Assembly (NCBI GenBank): GCA_027011235.1
Contig: JALVAI010000426.1
Location: forward strand, 1-6,045
Direction of reading: 5' to 3'
From: Desulfobulbaceae bacterium
Lineage (GTDB): Bacteria > Desulfobacterota > Desulfobulbia > Desulfobulbales > Desulfobulbaceae
Length of the DNA: 6,045 bases
The notes under the pieces were generated by a model. That model was not told where the DNA came from. It was given only the letters and a program-made list of their open reading frames with translations, and ran no database searches. Positions 1 through 6,014 of the stretch are shown piece after piece; position 1 is the stretch's first letter; every line of letters begins with the position of its first letter. Position numbers and translations under genes: made by a program.

Positions 1-512
1 AACGTATACGGCCGGGGCGTTCCGGCTGGGAATATGTGGTCGTCCGGGCGGAAGAATCAGGAACCGGCCAGGACATTGTCCTGACCGAGGTGGATATCGA
101 CAACTTTATCCGGGCCAAGGGCGCCATCCATGCCGGTATCCAGACCCTGCTGGCCGAGGTCGGGTTGAGCGTTCATGATCTTGAGCAGGTGATCCTGGCC
201 GGGGGTTTTGGTTCCTACATTGATCTTGACAGCGCCATCACCGTCGGTCTGCTACCGGAAATGGATACTGACAAGATGATCTATGTGGGCAACGGCTCGC
301 TGATGGGCTGCCGGATGAGCGAACTCTCCAACCATATCCGACGGGACGTGGTAGCCGCCATGCAGCGGATGACCGGCTTTGAACTCTCCGAGGTCCCCTC
401 CTACCGGGATCATTACGTGGCCTCCCTGTTTCTGCCCCACACCGATGCCTCCCTGTTTCCGGCAACTGAAAAACGGCGCGAAAAAAGGATGAAAACCCGA
501 CGCCAAACATGA
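1..512 (+). CDS. RACo-like ASKHA-domain ATPase (DUF4445 family), C-terminal part
   Basis: The reading frame is open at the left edge (first full codon at 3), so this is the last ~169 residues of a larger protein ending in TGA at 510-512. In-frame GTG at 36 is an internal codon, since coding continues upstream of it as ...GWEYVVVR. Motifs seen are LAGGFGSYIDLDSAITVGLLP and a later GNGSLMGC. These are typical of the C-terminal ASKHA ATPase lobe of the DUF4445 family, whose characterised members (RACo, RamA) use ATP to reductively reactivate corrinoid proteins of methyl transfer in anaerobes. The family usually carries an N-terminal 2Fe-2S ferredoxin-like domain; that part would lie outside the window. 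The tail is Lys/Arg-rich (KRREKRMKTRR). The family call is good. The specific corrinoid partner cannot be told, because no methyltransferase or corrinoid protein gene is visible. It converges on the ABC importer operon. Confidence 0.85.
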   Translation, partial: RIRPGRSGWEYVVVRAEESGTGQDIVLTEVDIDNFIRAKGAIHAGIQTLLAEVGLSVHDLEQVILAGGFGSYIDLDSAITVGLLPEMDTDKMIYVGNGSLMGCRMSELSNHIRRDVVAAMQRMTGFELSEVPSYRDHYVASLFLPHTDASLFPATEKRREKRMKTRRQT

Positions 513-605
513 GGGTGCCTTGAAAAAACAACGAAACCGGATTTCTTGTCAGTTCGGTCATCATACCCGCCCCGGCTATAAATTCAATCCAGCTGCAAAC
601 AACAT

Positions 606-628
606 CTTTGGCATGATACATGCCAAAG
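606..628. terminator. Perfect 10-bp hairpin between convergent genes
   Basis: CTTTGGCATG and its exact complement flank a 3-nt ATA loop, 94 bp after the stop of the RACo-like gene and 58 bp beyond the stop of the ATPase gene. The plus direction has no T-run after it. The minus direction is followed by moderately T-rich sequence (ATGTTGTTTG). It may be a shared or back-up terminator or a 3'-end stabiliser. The structure is certain; the function is inferred. Confidence 0.45.
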
Positions 629-630
629 GG

Positions 631-662
631 AATAAGAAAAATGCCGGGTTTTCATTGACCCG
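631..662 (-). terminator. Probable intrinsic terminator of the ABC importer operon
   Basis: On the minus strand, CGGGT and ACCCG (645-649 and 658-662) form a GC-rich 5-bp stem with an 8-nt loop. Two bases later comes the T-rich tract ATTTTTCTTATT. It lies 24 bp after the TGA of the ATPase gene, the expected place for the operon's end. The stem is short, so efficiency may be modest; the 606-628 hairpin lies directly downstream. Confidence 0.5.
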
Positions 663-685
663 AATCATGCGAAAAAACGGAAAAA

Positions 686-1771
686 TCAGGAACGAATAAA
701 AAGAATCTGCTTTTCGGGAATGACGAGCTGTACCTCCTCTCCTTCGTGATAGATTTTCTTTCCGCGCTGGTGATTTTCCTCGGCCAGAATGGAGGAGTTT
801 TTTACCCTGACCCTGTAGCGGACCGTGGAACCCAGAAATTCAAGGGACTCGACAATGCCCTGGAGCCTGATAACGGCATCTGGGGCCGATTCCGGATTCA
901 CAAGAACGGTCTGCGGCCTGAATATCACCGCACCTTTATCGCCATCAACCGGCGAGGGCAGGGAAAATACAAGGCCGTCCCGGCCTGCAAACACTATTTT
1001 TCCATTCCTGGAACTTACCTTTCCTTCAATCATATTGGTAGTGCCGAGAAAATGGGCGACAAATTGATTGACCGGATAGTCATAGAGCTCCATGGGAGTG
1101 CCGACCTGCTGGATAATACCCTTGTCAAGGACCGCCATTCGATCGGATATGGTATTGGCCTCTTCCTGATCATGGGTAACAAAAATAGTTGTTAATTTGA
1201 GTTTGCGCTGCAGTTTACGGATATCGGCACGCATCTGTACCCGAAGATTGGCATCCAGATTGGAGAGCGGTTCATCAAGAAGCAAAAGACGGGGCCGGAC
1301 AACTATGGTCCTGGCCAGGGCCACCCGCTGTTGCTGACCGCCGGAGAGCTGAGATGGTCTGCGTCCGGCAAGATGGGCAAGGCCGACCATATCAAGGGCC
1401 TCTTCCACCCGGACGGCAATCTCCGCTTTCGGCACCCGGCGCTCTTCAAGGCCAAAGGCCACATTCTTGCGCACGGTCAGGTGCGGCCAAAGGGCATAGT
1501 TTTGAAAGACCATGCCCACATCACGCTGCCAGGGAGAAAGAGGTATAATATCTTCATCGTTAATCAATATCTTTCCCTTTGGCATCGGGCCAAAACCGGC
1601 GATGGCCCGGAGAAGGGTTGATTTCCCGGAACCGGAGGGACCCAGAAAGGAAAAAAACTCTCCTGGTTTTATGTCCAGGTGTATGCCCTCAAGTACCTTG
1701 GTTTGACCAAAAGAAATATGGACATCTTCGATTTTCAGCCGCACCGGCTGGACATGGGTAGTTAAACTCAT
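686..1771 (-). CDS. ABC importer ATP-binding protein (FbpC/PotA-type, 361 aa)
   Basis: Cytoplasmic ATPase that powers the importer. All catalytic motifs are intact: Walker A GPSGSGKST (44-52), Q-loop Gln90 in VFQNYALWPH, signature LSGGQQQR (142-149), Walker B LLLLDE (162-167), D-loop SNLD (170-173) and switch His200 in THDQEEA. Residues ~240-361 form a TOBE/MOP-like regulatory tail, as in FbpC, PotA and MalK relatives of about 350-370 aa. The ATG at 1771 has a Shine-Dalgarno (AGGA, about 8 nt upstream) that lies inside the end of the permease gene. The permease stop is only 2 bp away, so translational coupling is likely. The ATPase alone does not give the substrate: close relatives are annotated for ferric iron, putrescine, 2-aminoethylphosphonate or sugar phosphates. 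Confidence 0.93.
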   Translation of the reverse strand: MSLTTHVQPVRLKIEDVHISFGQTKVLEGIHLDIKPGEFFSFLGPSGSGKSTLLRAIAGFGPMPKGKILINDEDIIPLSPWQRDVGMVFQNYALWPHLTVRKNVAFGLEERRVPKAEIAVRVEEALDMVGLAHLAGRRPSQLSGGQQQRVALARTIVVRPRLLLLDEPLSNLDANLRVQMRADIRKLQRKLKLTTIFVTHDQEEANTISDRMAVLDKGIIQQVGTPMELYDYPVNQFVAHFLGTTNMIEGKVSSRNGKIVFAGRDGLVFSLPSPVDGDKGAVIFRPQTVLVNPESAPDAVIRLQGIVESLEFLGSTVRYRVRVKNSSILAEENHQRGKKIYHEGEEVQLVIPEKQILFIRS

Positions 1772-1773
1772 CG

Positions 1774-3507
1774 TTACTTTCCTGGTGCAGTGACCTGCAT
1801 CCGTTTATTTCGTTCAATAAAATGATGGGCAAGATAACTGCCAAGGGCAACGACCACGACAGCGATCAGACCAAGGGCCGCCCCCGGGCCACGACCGGCG
1901 GCGCTCTGCATGAACACATAGATACCGTATGAAAGCGGGGCATCGGATTCAGACGTGACCAGCATAAGCGTTGCCGACAGCTCAACAGCGGCGGTGGCAA
2001 AGCTGGTGACAAAGCCGGCGACAATGCCGCCGGCCATGAGCGGCACCACAATTTTTCGGACTATGGTCGGCCTGGCAGCACCAAGATTTTCGGCCGCCTC
2101 TTCCAGAGAAAGGGACACCTGGTGCAGGGCGGCGGTGCAGGAACGAAGAGCATAGGGTAGTCGCCGCACGGCCAGGGCAATAACGATAATGACCCACCAG
2201 CCGGCCAGAGGTTTACCGATAAAGGGAACATTAAAATCATTAAAAGTACGTAGATAGCCGATACCGAGAACAACGCCGGGAATGGCCAGGGCGCCGGTGG
2301 CCGTATAGTCGAGCCATTTCCTGCCGATAACGGTTGTCCGGGAAACGACATAGGCAATGGCCACGGAAAAGGCGACATCAAAAGATGCGGCCAGGCCTGC
2401 ATACAGGAGAGTATTTGTTATATATCCCCTGGCGGTGTTGAACACCTCGACATAATGGGCGACGGTAAAGGCGTCCGGCAGAACACTGTAAGACCAGATT
2501 GTGCCAAACGAGAGTAGCAGCAGGGCAATATGCGGAGAGAGCACCAGCACCAGAATCAGCAGGATCAGGGCATAGGCGCCTGCCTTTTCCCAGCCTCGCA
2601 TATCCCTTTTCAGCAGACCGCTTGCCCCCTTGCCGCCGCCGCTGTAATCCTTGCCCCTTGACGCCAGCATGGAGGCCCAGAGTGAAAACAGGGAAAAGAT
2701 AACCAGGATCACCGAGATAACATAGCCCATGGGATCCGAGATACCAATGGAGGATATGCGCAGGTAGGCCTGGGGCGCCAGCATGTTGTTGACATTGAGA
2801 AGGAGCGGTGTTCCCAGATCATCAAAGGCCTTGAGGAACACCAGCGATGCCCCGGCAAGATAACCGGGCAGGGCCAGGGGAAGAACGATGCGGCGAAAAA
2901 GCCGCATACCGCTGGAACCAAGATTCTGGGCCGCCTCTTCCATGGACCGGTCGATGTTGTTGAGCGAGGCCGAGAGATTGATCAGGATAAAGGGAAAATA
3001 ATGAATCGACTCCACCAGGATCACGCCGTTTAATCCCTCCATGAAGGGAATATTGATGCCAAACCATTGATCAAGCAGCAGGTTGACCGAACCGTTATTG
3101 CCAAAAAGCAGCTGCATGGCAACTGCGCCGACAAAGGGCGGCATGATCAGCGGCACGATGCCTAGGGTCTGGATGAGTATCGAACCGCCGAAATTAAAAC
3201 GGGTGGTAAAATAGGCCAGTGGCATGGACACCAGGCTGGCGATGAGAACGGCCATGCCGGCCACATACAACGAGTTGAAAAACGACTCCTGAAAGAGGGA
3301 GGTTTTGAAAAAATCTATAAAGTTAATCAGGGTCAGGGCGCCGGTTGAGGTGTCCTGGAACGCCACGTAGATGACCTTGCCCACAGGGATGACAAGAAAA
3401 ATCAGCAGGAAAAGGGCCAGTGACGAGGCAACAAGGTATGAGGAACGCTGACGCAACATGGGATCCGGAGCCTGGAATACAATCTTGATCCTGCATGTGT
3501 CCGGCAT
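1774..3507 (-). CDS. Fused two-domain ABC importer permease (577 aa)
   Basis: Inner-membrane channel of the importer. Two BPD_transp_1 permease halves are joined in one chain, as in FbpB/AfuB-type permeases. Each half carries an EAA coupling loop that contacts the ATPase: EEAAQNLGSSG...IVLP at about 190-211 and EEAAENLGAAR...IVVP at about 469-490. Many hydrophobic segments are visible, for example at ~24-49, ~80-100, ~112-135, ~262-282, ~310-333 and ~541-560. A Gly/Lys-rich linker at ~284-305 joins the halves. The start is uncertain. ATG at 3507 gives the longest frame but has no clear ribosome-binding site. Met17 (ATG at 3459) is also plausible, with only a weak AGG 11 nt upstream. Either leaves the first transmembrane helix intact. 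The stop (TAA at 1774-1776) is 2 bp before the ATPase start. No frameshift is seen. Confidence 0.93.
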   Translation of the reverse strand: MPDTCRIKIVFQAPDPMLRQRSSYLVASSLALFLLIFLVIPVGKVIYVAFQDTSTGALTLINFIDFFKTSLFQESFFNSLYVAGMAVLIASLVSMPLAYFTTRFNFGGSILIQTLGIVPLIMPPFVGAVAMQLLFGNNGSVNLLLDQWFGINIPFMEGLNGVILVESIHYFPFILINLSASLNNIDRSMEEAAQNLGSSGMRLFRRIVLPLALPGYLAGASLVFLKAFDDLGTPLLLNVNNMLAPQAYLRISSIGISDPMGYVISVILVIFSLFSLWASMLASRGKDYSGGGKGASGLLKRDMRGWEKAGAYALILLILVLVLSPHIALLLLSFGTIWSYSVLPDAFTVAHYVEVFNTARGYITNTLLYAGLAASFDVAFSVAIAYVVSRTTVIGRKWLDYTATGALAIPGVVLGIGYLRTFNDFNVPFIGKPLAGWWVIIVIALAVRRLPYALRSCTAALHQVSLSLEEAAENLGAARPTIVRKIVVPLMAGGIVAGFVTSFATAAVELSATLMLVTSESDAPLSYGIYVFMQSAAGRGPGAALGLIAVVVVALGSYLAHHFIERNKRMQVTAPGK

Positions 3508-3544
3508 GAGAACGCCGATACAGGCACATCTACTGCGTCGGATT

Positions 3545-3596
3545 CACAAATTTCATGCTCGATGTACAATCCAGTACACCTGTGCCGAAATACGTG
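3545..3596. repeat. Long imperfect palindrome in the importer operon gap
   Basis: Arms 3545-3567 and 3574-3596 are inverted copies with about 15 of 23 positions matching. At the centre is a perfect TGTAC-N6-GTACA core (3563-3578), and an outer CAC-NN-ATTTC block is also conserved in both arms. Similarity may extend outward to about 3526 and 3616 in degraded form. It sits upstream of the permease gene, in DNA with no ORF. It resembles, from memory, the long palindromic intergenic repeats common in deltaproteobacterial genomes. The core could alternatively be a regulator's operator. Outer limits are uncertain. Confidence 0.45.
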
Positions 3597-3652
3597 TTCT
3601 TCCCTGCACCTGTCTCAACGTTCCCGGTGCCCGAACAACTTCAGGATTAAGG

Positions 3653-3687
3653 TAAAAAAGAATCCCCGGAGGAAATTCTCCGGGGAT
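3653..3687 (-). terminator. Strong intrinsic terminator after the binding-protein gene
   Basis: ATCCCCGGAG (3662-3671) and its exact complement (3678-3687) form a 10-bp GC-rich stem with a 6-nt loop. On the minus strand it is followed at once by TTCTTTTTTACC. It starts 20 bp after the TAA of the binding-protein gene and before the permease gene. The plus side also has a T-run (ATATTTTT), so it could work in both directions. It probably lets only part of the transcription continue into the permease and ATPase genes, giving an excess of binding protein, unless those genes have their own promoter. Confidence 0.8.
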
Positions 3688-3707
3688 ATTTTTACCGGAA
3701 CGAAGAA

Positions 3708-5063
3708 TTAAAGCATGGACTTGGCCTTGTGGGCAAGCTCAACCGCCTTGGCATAGTTTGCCTTGACCATGGCATCCCATTGCTGTTCCACCTCTGCCTG
3801 CCGACCGGTGACCTTGTCCGTGGCCTTTTTCCTTTTCTTCTTGAAAATAGCGGAAAACTTCTTGTCCAGAGACTTGGCCTCATCAATGGGTACGGCGGCA
3901 ATAAGGGCCCGGGCCTGGCCGATAAGCTGCTCGGCCTGCGGATTTTTCTTGCCTGCCAGCGCCTTTTCAGCATCCTGTACGGCCTTGGTGGCCTTTTTCA
4001 GGTCATCAAGACGATAGGTGATCATGACGTCAAACATGGAATTGACAAGATTGTAGCGATTCTTTGATTTGACGACATCAAATTTCACCTTGGAGCCGAT
4101 GGAATTGTCGACAAACGGGTTGGGAAAACCCTTGGGAGCCTTGGCATAGACATCCGGCCGAACCGGCAGACGCATGATCTTTGGATCAAGCAGCATTTCC
4201 TGCCCCTCTTCCGAGAGAAGAAATTCGATAAATGCTGCCGCAGCCTCCGGGTGGGGCGCATTTTTTACCATGGCAATGTTGGCCGGGACCAGGGTAGTTA
4301 CCGTTGGGTAGACAAATTCAACGGGAAAACCGGACGCCTTGGATGAAAGGCCAAAGAAGTCGATAACAATGCCGATACCGAACTGTCCGGAATTGACACC
4401 GTCCGGCACGCCAAAGCTGCGCTCGGTAACGGTATTGAAATTACCGGCTATTTCCTTCATCAGTTTCCAGCCGTTTTCCCAGCCTTCACCCTGGAGAATG
4501 GTTTCAACGGTAAGATGGGTCGTTCCAGAACGGGACGGGGCCGACATGCCGACATGATTGAAATAAACCGCCTTGGTCAGGTCTTCCCACTCCCTGGGCG
4601 CGGGCAGGTGTTTGGCCTTCAGGTAGCGGGTATTCCACATGATACCGTACCCGGAGCCGGCAAACCCCTTATAAAAACCATCCGGATCGTTGATGGGGTA
4701 GGAACCTATTTTTTCCGGAATACCCGTTGCCTTGACCTTGTATTTCTGCAGCAGTCCATCACCCTTTAAAACCTCAAAGGCGTCCGGCGCCGAGGCCCAG
4801 AACAGATCAGAGCTGTTATTGGAGGCGGTTTCCTGAATATATTTTACCCCGGCCGTGGTCTTTTTCTTCAGCATTTCGACCTTGACATCGGGATATTTTT
4901 TTTCAAAGGCCTTTTTAAAGGCCACCGTAAGATCTTTGGGATATGAGGTTACAACCGTCAACTGTTTTTCAAGGGCCAGGGCCGGCATGGCGAGGCATGC
5001 CAGCAGACCGATGGCAAGAGCCAGGCCGCCGGATAATGGGCGATGATTTTTCTGAAACAACAT
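3708..5063 (-). CDS. Periplasmic solute-binding protein of ABC importer (family 1, 451 aa)
   Basis: Periplasmic receptor that would deliver the solute to the fused permease. ATG at 5063 is chosen over an ATG 28 codons upstream. It has a near-perfect Shine-Dalgarno AAAGGAGG 5 nt before it and starts directly with a signal peptide: basic N-region, hydrophobic core, and ALA cleavage site after residue 30. LLAC at 20-23 is a weak lipobox, so a lipoprotein is less likely. Residues ~33-330 are a two-lobed SBP fold: LTVVTSYPKD start, SAPSRSGTTH at 174-183, GIVIDFFGLS at 231-240, and FIEFLLSEEGQ at 278-288. Phe236-Phe237 stand where FbpA proteins have their iron-binding Tyr pair, so ferric binding of that kind is not supported. 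Organic phosphates (PgtC/AfuA-like) or phosphonates are possible alternatives. Residues ~335-451 are an extra, mostly helical, Lys-rich extension (FKKKRKK at 407-413), absent from ~340-aa relatives. Substrate unknown. Confidence 0.88.
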   Translation of the reverse strand: MLFQKNHRPLSGGLALAIGLLACLAMPALALEKQLTVVTSYPKDLTVAFKKAFEKKYPDVKVEMLKKKTTAGVKYIQETASNNSSDLFWASAPDAFEVLKGDGLLQKYKVKATGIPEKIGSYPINDPDGFYKGFAGSGYGIMWNTRYLKAKHLPAPREWEDLTKAVYFNHVGMSAPSRSGTTHLTVETILQGEGWENGWKLMKEIAGNFNTVTERSFGVPDGVNSGQFGIGIVIDFFGLSSKASGFPVEFVYPTVTTLVPANIAMVKNAPHPEAAAAFIEFLLSEEGQEMLLDPKIMRLPVRPDVYAKAPKGFPNPFVDNSIGSKVKFDVVKSKNRYNLVNSMFDVMITYRLDDLKKATKAVQDAEKALAGKKNPQAEQLIGQARALIAAVPIDEAKSLDKKFSAIFKKKRKKATDKVTGRQAEVEQQWDAMVKANYAKAVELAHKAKSML

Positions 5064-5068
5064 AACGT

Positions 5069-5076
5069 CCTCCTTT
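5069..5076 (-). promoter_or_regulatory. Strong ribosome-binding site of the binding-protein gene
   Basis: The minus strand reads AAAGGAGG, 5 nt before ATG at 5063. It fixes the start of the binding protein and predicts high translation. The longer in-frame start at 5147 would lie upstream of the likely transcription start. Confidence 0.85.
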
Positions 5077-5086
5077 CTCGTGGTGG

Positions 5087-5104
5087 CAGGGTCCCGGGAC
5101 CCCT
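5087..5104. promoter_or_regulatory. Perfect 18-bp palindrome in the importer leader
   Basis: CAGGGTCCCGGGACCCTG is its own exact reverse complement. It lies between the predicted -10 box and the Shine-Dalgarno of the binding-protein gene, roughly 17-34 nt into the predicted transcript and 10 bp upstream of the ribosome-binding site. It may be a repressor operator for a dimeric regulator. In RNA it could instead form a 7-bp stem with a CCGG loop that affects translation or mRNA stability. No regulator gene is adjacent, and the motif is not one I recognise. Confidence 0.55.
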
Positions 5105-5127
5105 GATCATGAAATAACGTACCTGTA

Positions 5128-5155
5128 TCTATACCGAACCGGAACAAAAAAACAA
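5128..5155 (-). promoter_or_regulatory. Candidate sigma-70 promoter of the importer operon
   Basis: The minus strand shows TTGTTT (5150-5155), a 16-bp spacer and TATAGA (5128-5133), placing transcription start near 5121 and giving a leader of about 58 nt. A perfect TTGACA lies upstream at 5173-5178, but nothing like a -10 box follows at the right distance. No Fur-box-like sequence was seen. This rests on consensus matching only. Confidence 0.4.
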
Positions 5156-5320
5156 TCTTTTTTGCCCTGAAATGTCAAACTAACCGCTCAGTACCAGAGT
5201 GTATTTATTAGAAAAGTTTCCAATAAAAAGAGATGATATATTTCTTGACCCCAAAGTTTTACGGGTGCCTGATACCAAAATCAGCTGTTCTGGATACAGG
5301 GAATGGATATTTTTTATTTT

Positions 5321-5510
5321 TGATGAACTCGCAAAAAGTCCAGACAATGCTTAAAGATGGCTAAGCAAAAACACAGATATACAGGTAAGCGGAGCGAAGC
5401 GTAGACTCCGAGGAGCAGTGTTCTGTGGCGGGTTTTGACTATACATGAGTATGTTCAGAGTCGTCACAGGACACACGACGCAGTAGATCGAAGTTTTTAC
5501 GACGCCATCA
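5321..5510. repeat. MITE-like segment with degenerate inverted ends
   Basis: The left end 5321-5340 (TGATGAACTCGCAAAAAGTC) and the right end 5491-5510 (AAGTTTTTACGACGCCATCA) match in inverted orientation at 14 of 20 positions, including TGATG/CATCA tips and the A5/T5 block. A 9-nt TTTTTTATT occurs on both outer sides (5310-5318 and 5512-5520) and could be a target duplication, but it is low-complexity. The interior is more GC-rich than its flanks, lacks a transposase, and has a CGGAG/CTCCG hairpin near 5391-5411. A decayed non-autonomous element is the best guess. Confidence 0.35.
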
Positions 5511-5528
5511 TTTTTTTATTGCAAAATA

Positions 5529-5547
5529 AATATACACTCTGTATATT
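5529..5547. repeat. AT-rich perfect inverted repeat, 7-bp arms
   Basis: AATATAC and GTATATT flank a 5-nt ACTCT loop, within a weaker outer pair AAAAT/ATTTT (5523-5527, 5552-5556). There is no T-run typical of a terminator. It could be a regulator site or chance in AT-rich DNA. Confidence 0.3.
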
Positions 5548-5804
5548 GATAATTTTACACTACCAGTTAAGTAAAGCACTTTCTTTCCCGACTCGTCGGG
5601 TCCCGGTTGTCCCCCAAGTTGTTCGGATGCCAATAAAGTTTCTGCTGATCACTTACCAAGGAGCAGCAAAACGGAACTTTTTCGGCAATTTCTCCAAATT
5701 CTATCTTGTGATAAATTGTTGACTTGCCTTGAGCTGCAACACGACCGGTTGCATTGTATAACCTGTGACCGGACCATTGAGCGCAACAGAGGTTGATACA
5801 GACA

Positions 5805-5810
5805 TATAAT
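5805..5810 (+). promoter_or_regulatory. Possible -10 box for the right-edge gene
   Basis: A perfect TATAAT on the plus strand, 205 bp upstream of the start at 6015. No good -35 box lies at 16-18 bp (TTGAGC at 5777-5782 is 22 bp away) and there is no extended -10 TG. If real, the leader would be about 200 nt. Confidence 0.25.
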
Positions 5811-5947
5811 CACTGACGGGACAACGTCTTTCATTGCCCAATTCGATAAAAAACACCCGCCTGCGGAATTTCCATCAAAATCTTCCCCTTCGCGGACAGC
5901 CTGTATCCATTAAAAAATTCATTATTACAACAAGGTTTGGCCCGCAA

Positions 5948-5983
5948 GCGCCGTTTCTTCATCCCAGGTGAAGTTCAGGGCGC
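5948..5983 (+). promoter_or_regulatory. Nested stem-loop in the leader of the right-edge gene
   Basis: GCGCC (5948-5952) pairs with GGCGC (5979-5983). Inside it CTTCA (5957-5961) pairs with TGAAG (5969-5973) around a 7-nt loop. It ends 21 nt before the AAGGAG ribosome-binding site (6005-6010). There is no following T-run, so it is not a classical terminator. A leader structure is plausible but unproven. Confidence 0.35.
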
Positions 5984-6014
5984 CAGGTGGGCACCATTTA
6001 ATTCAAGGAGTTAC

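Larger units (their letters stand above)
5164..6004. other. Large non-coding interval between divergent genes
   Basis: About 840 bp without a credible gene. The longest frame (plus strand, from a TTG at 5435 to 5722) has no ribosome-binding site, no recognisable motif, and runs through repeat-like sequence. The interval holds the MITE-like segment at 5321-5510, an AT-rich stretch with an inverted repeat (5529-5547), a small CCCGA/TCGGG hairpin (5587-5600), a possible -10 box at 5805-5810 and the leader of the right-edge gene. Two GACCGG copies (5743-5748, 5767-5772) are 24 bp apart. No RNA gene was recognised. Confidence 0.6.

Noticed and set aside
746..1195. 149-codon plus-strand frame inside the ATPase gene
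   Set aside because: It is fully antisense to a gene with intact catalytic motifs; the product resembles no known protein and no start signal is present.
2061..2402. 113-codon minus-strand frame overlapping the permease in another frame
   Set aside because: It is a frame shadow: the permease frame reads through it with an intact EAA loop and transmembrane segments.
3508..3660. Second promoter upstream of the permease gene
   Set aside because: Several TTG-type -35-like hexamers exist on the minus strand (such as TTGAGA and TTGTAC), but none is followed at 16-18 bp by an acceptable -10 box.
5064..5147. N-terminal extension of the binding protein by 28 residues
   Set aside because: It would put a polar stretch ahead of the signal peptide, has no ribosome-binding site, and begins upstream of the predicted transcription start.
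5146..5164. A-run and T-run inverted pair upstream of the importer
   Set aside because: It is an A/T-only stem with no GC pairs, overlapping the proposed -35 box; too weak for a terminator call.
5064..5300. Fur box or other metal-regulator site upstream of the importer
   Set aside because: No GATAATGATAATC-like inverted hexamers were found, so iron regulation is not supported by the sequence.
5587..5600. CCCGA/TCGGG hairpin in the intergenic gap
   Set aside because: It has a short 5-bp stem with no T-run on either strand and no gene end nearby, so it is not supported as a terminator.
5435..5722. 95-codon plus-strand frame in the large intergenic region
   Set aside because: It starts with TTG, lacks a ribosome-binding site, overlaps the MITE-like right end and an AT-rich hairpin, and its product shows no recognisable motif.
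5164..6014. CRISPR array, tRNA or other RNA gene in the gap
   Set aside because: There are no regularly spaced direct repeats and no tRNA-like cloverleaf signals.
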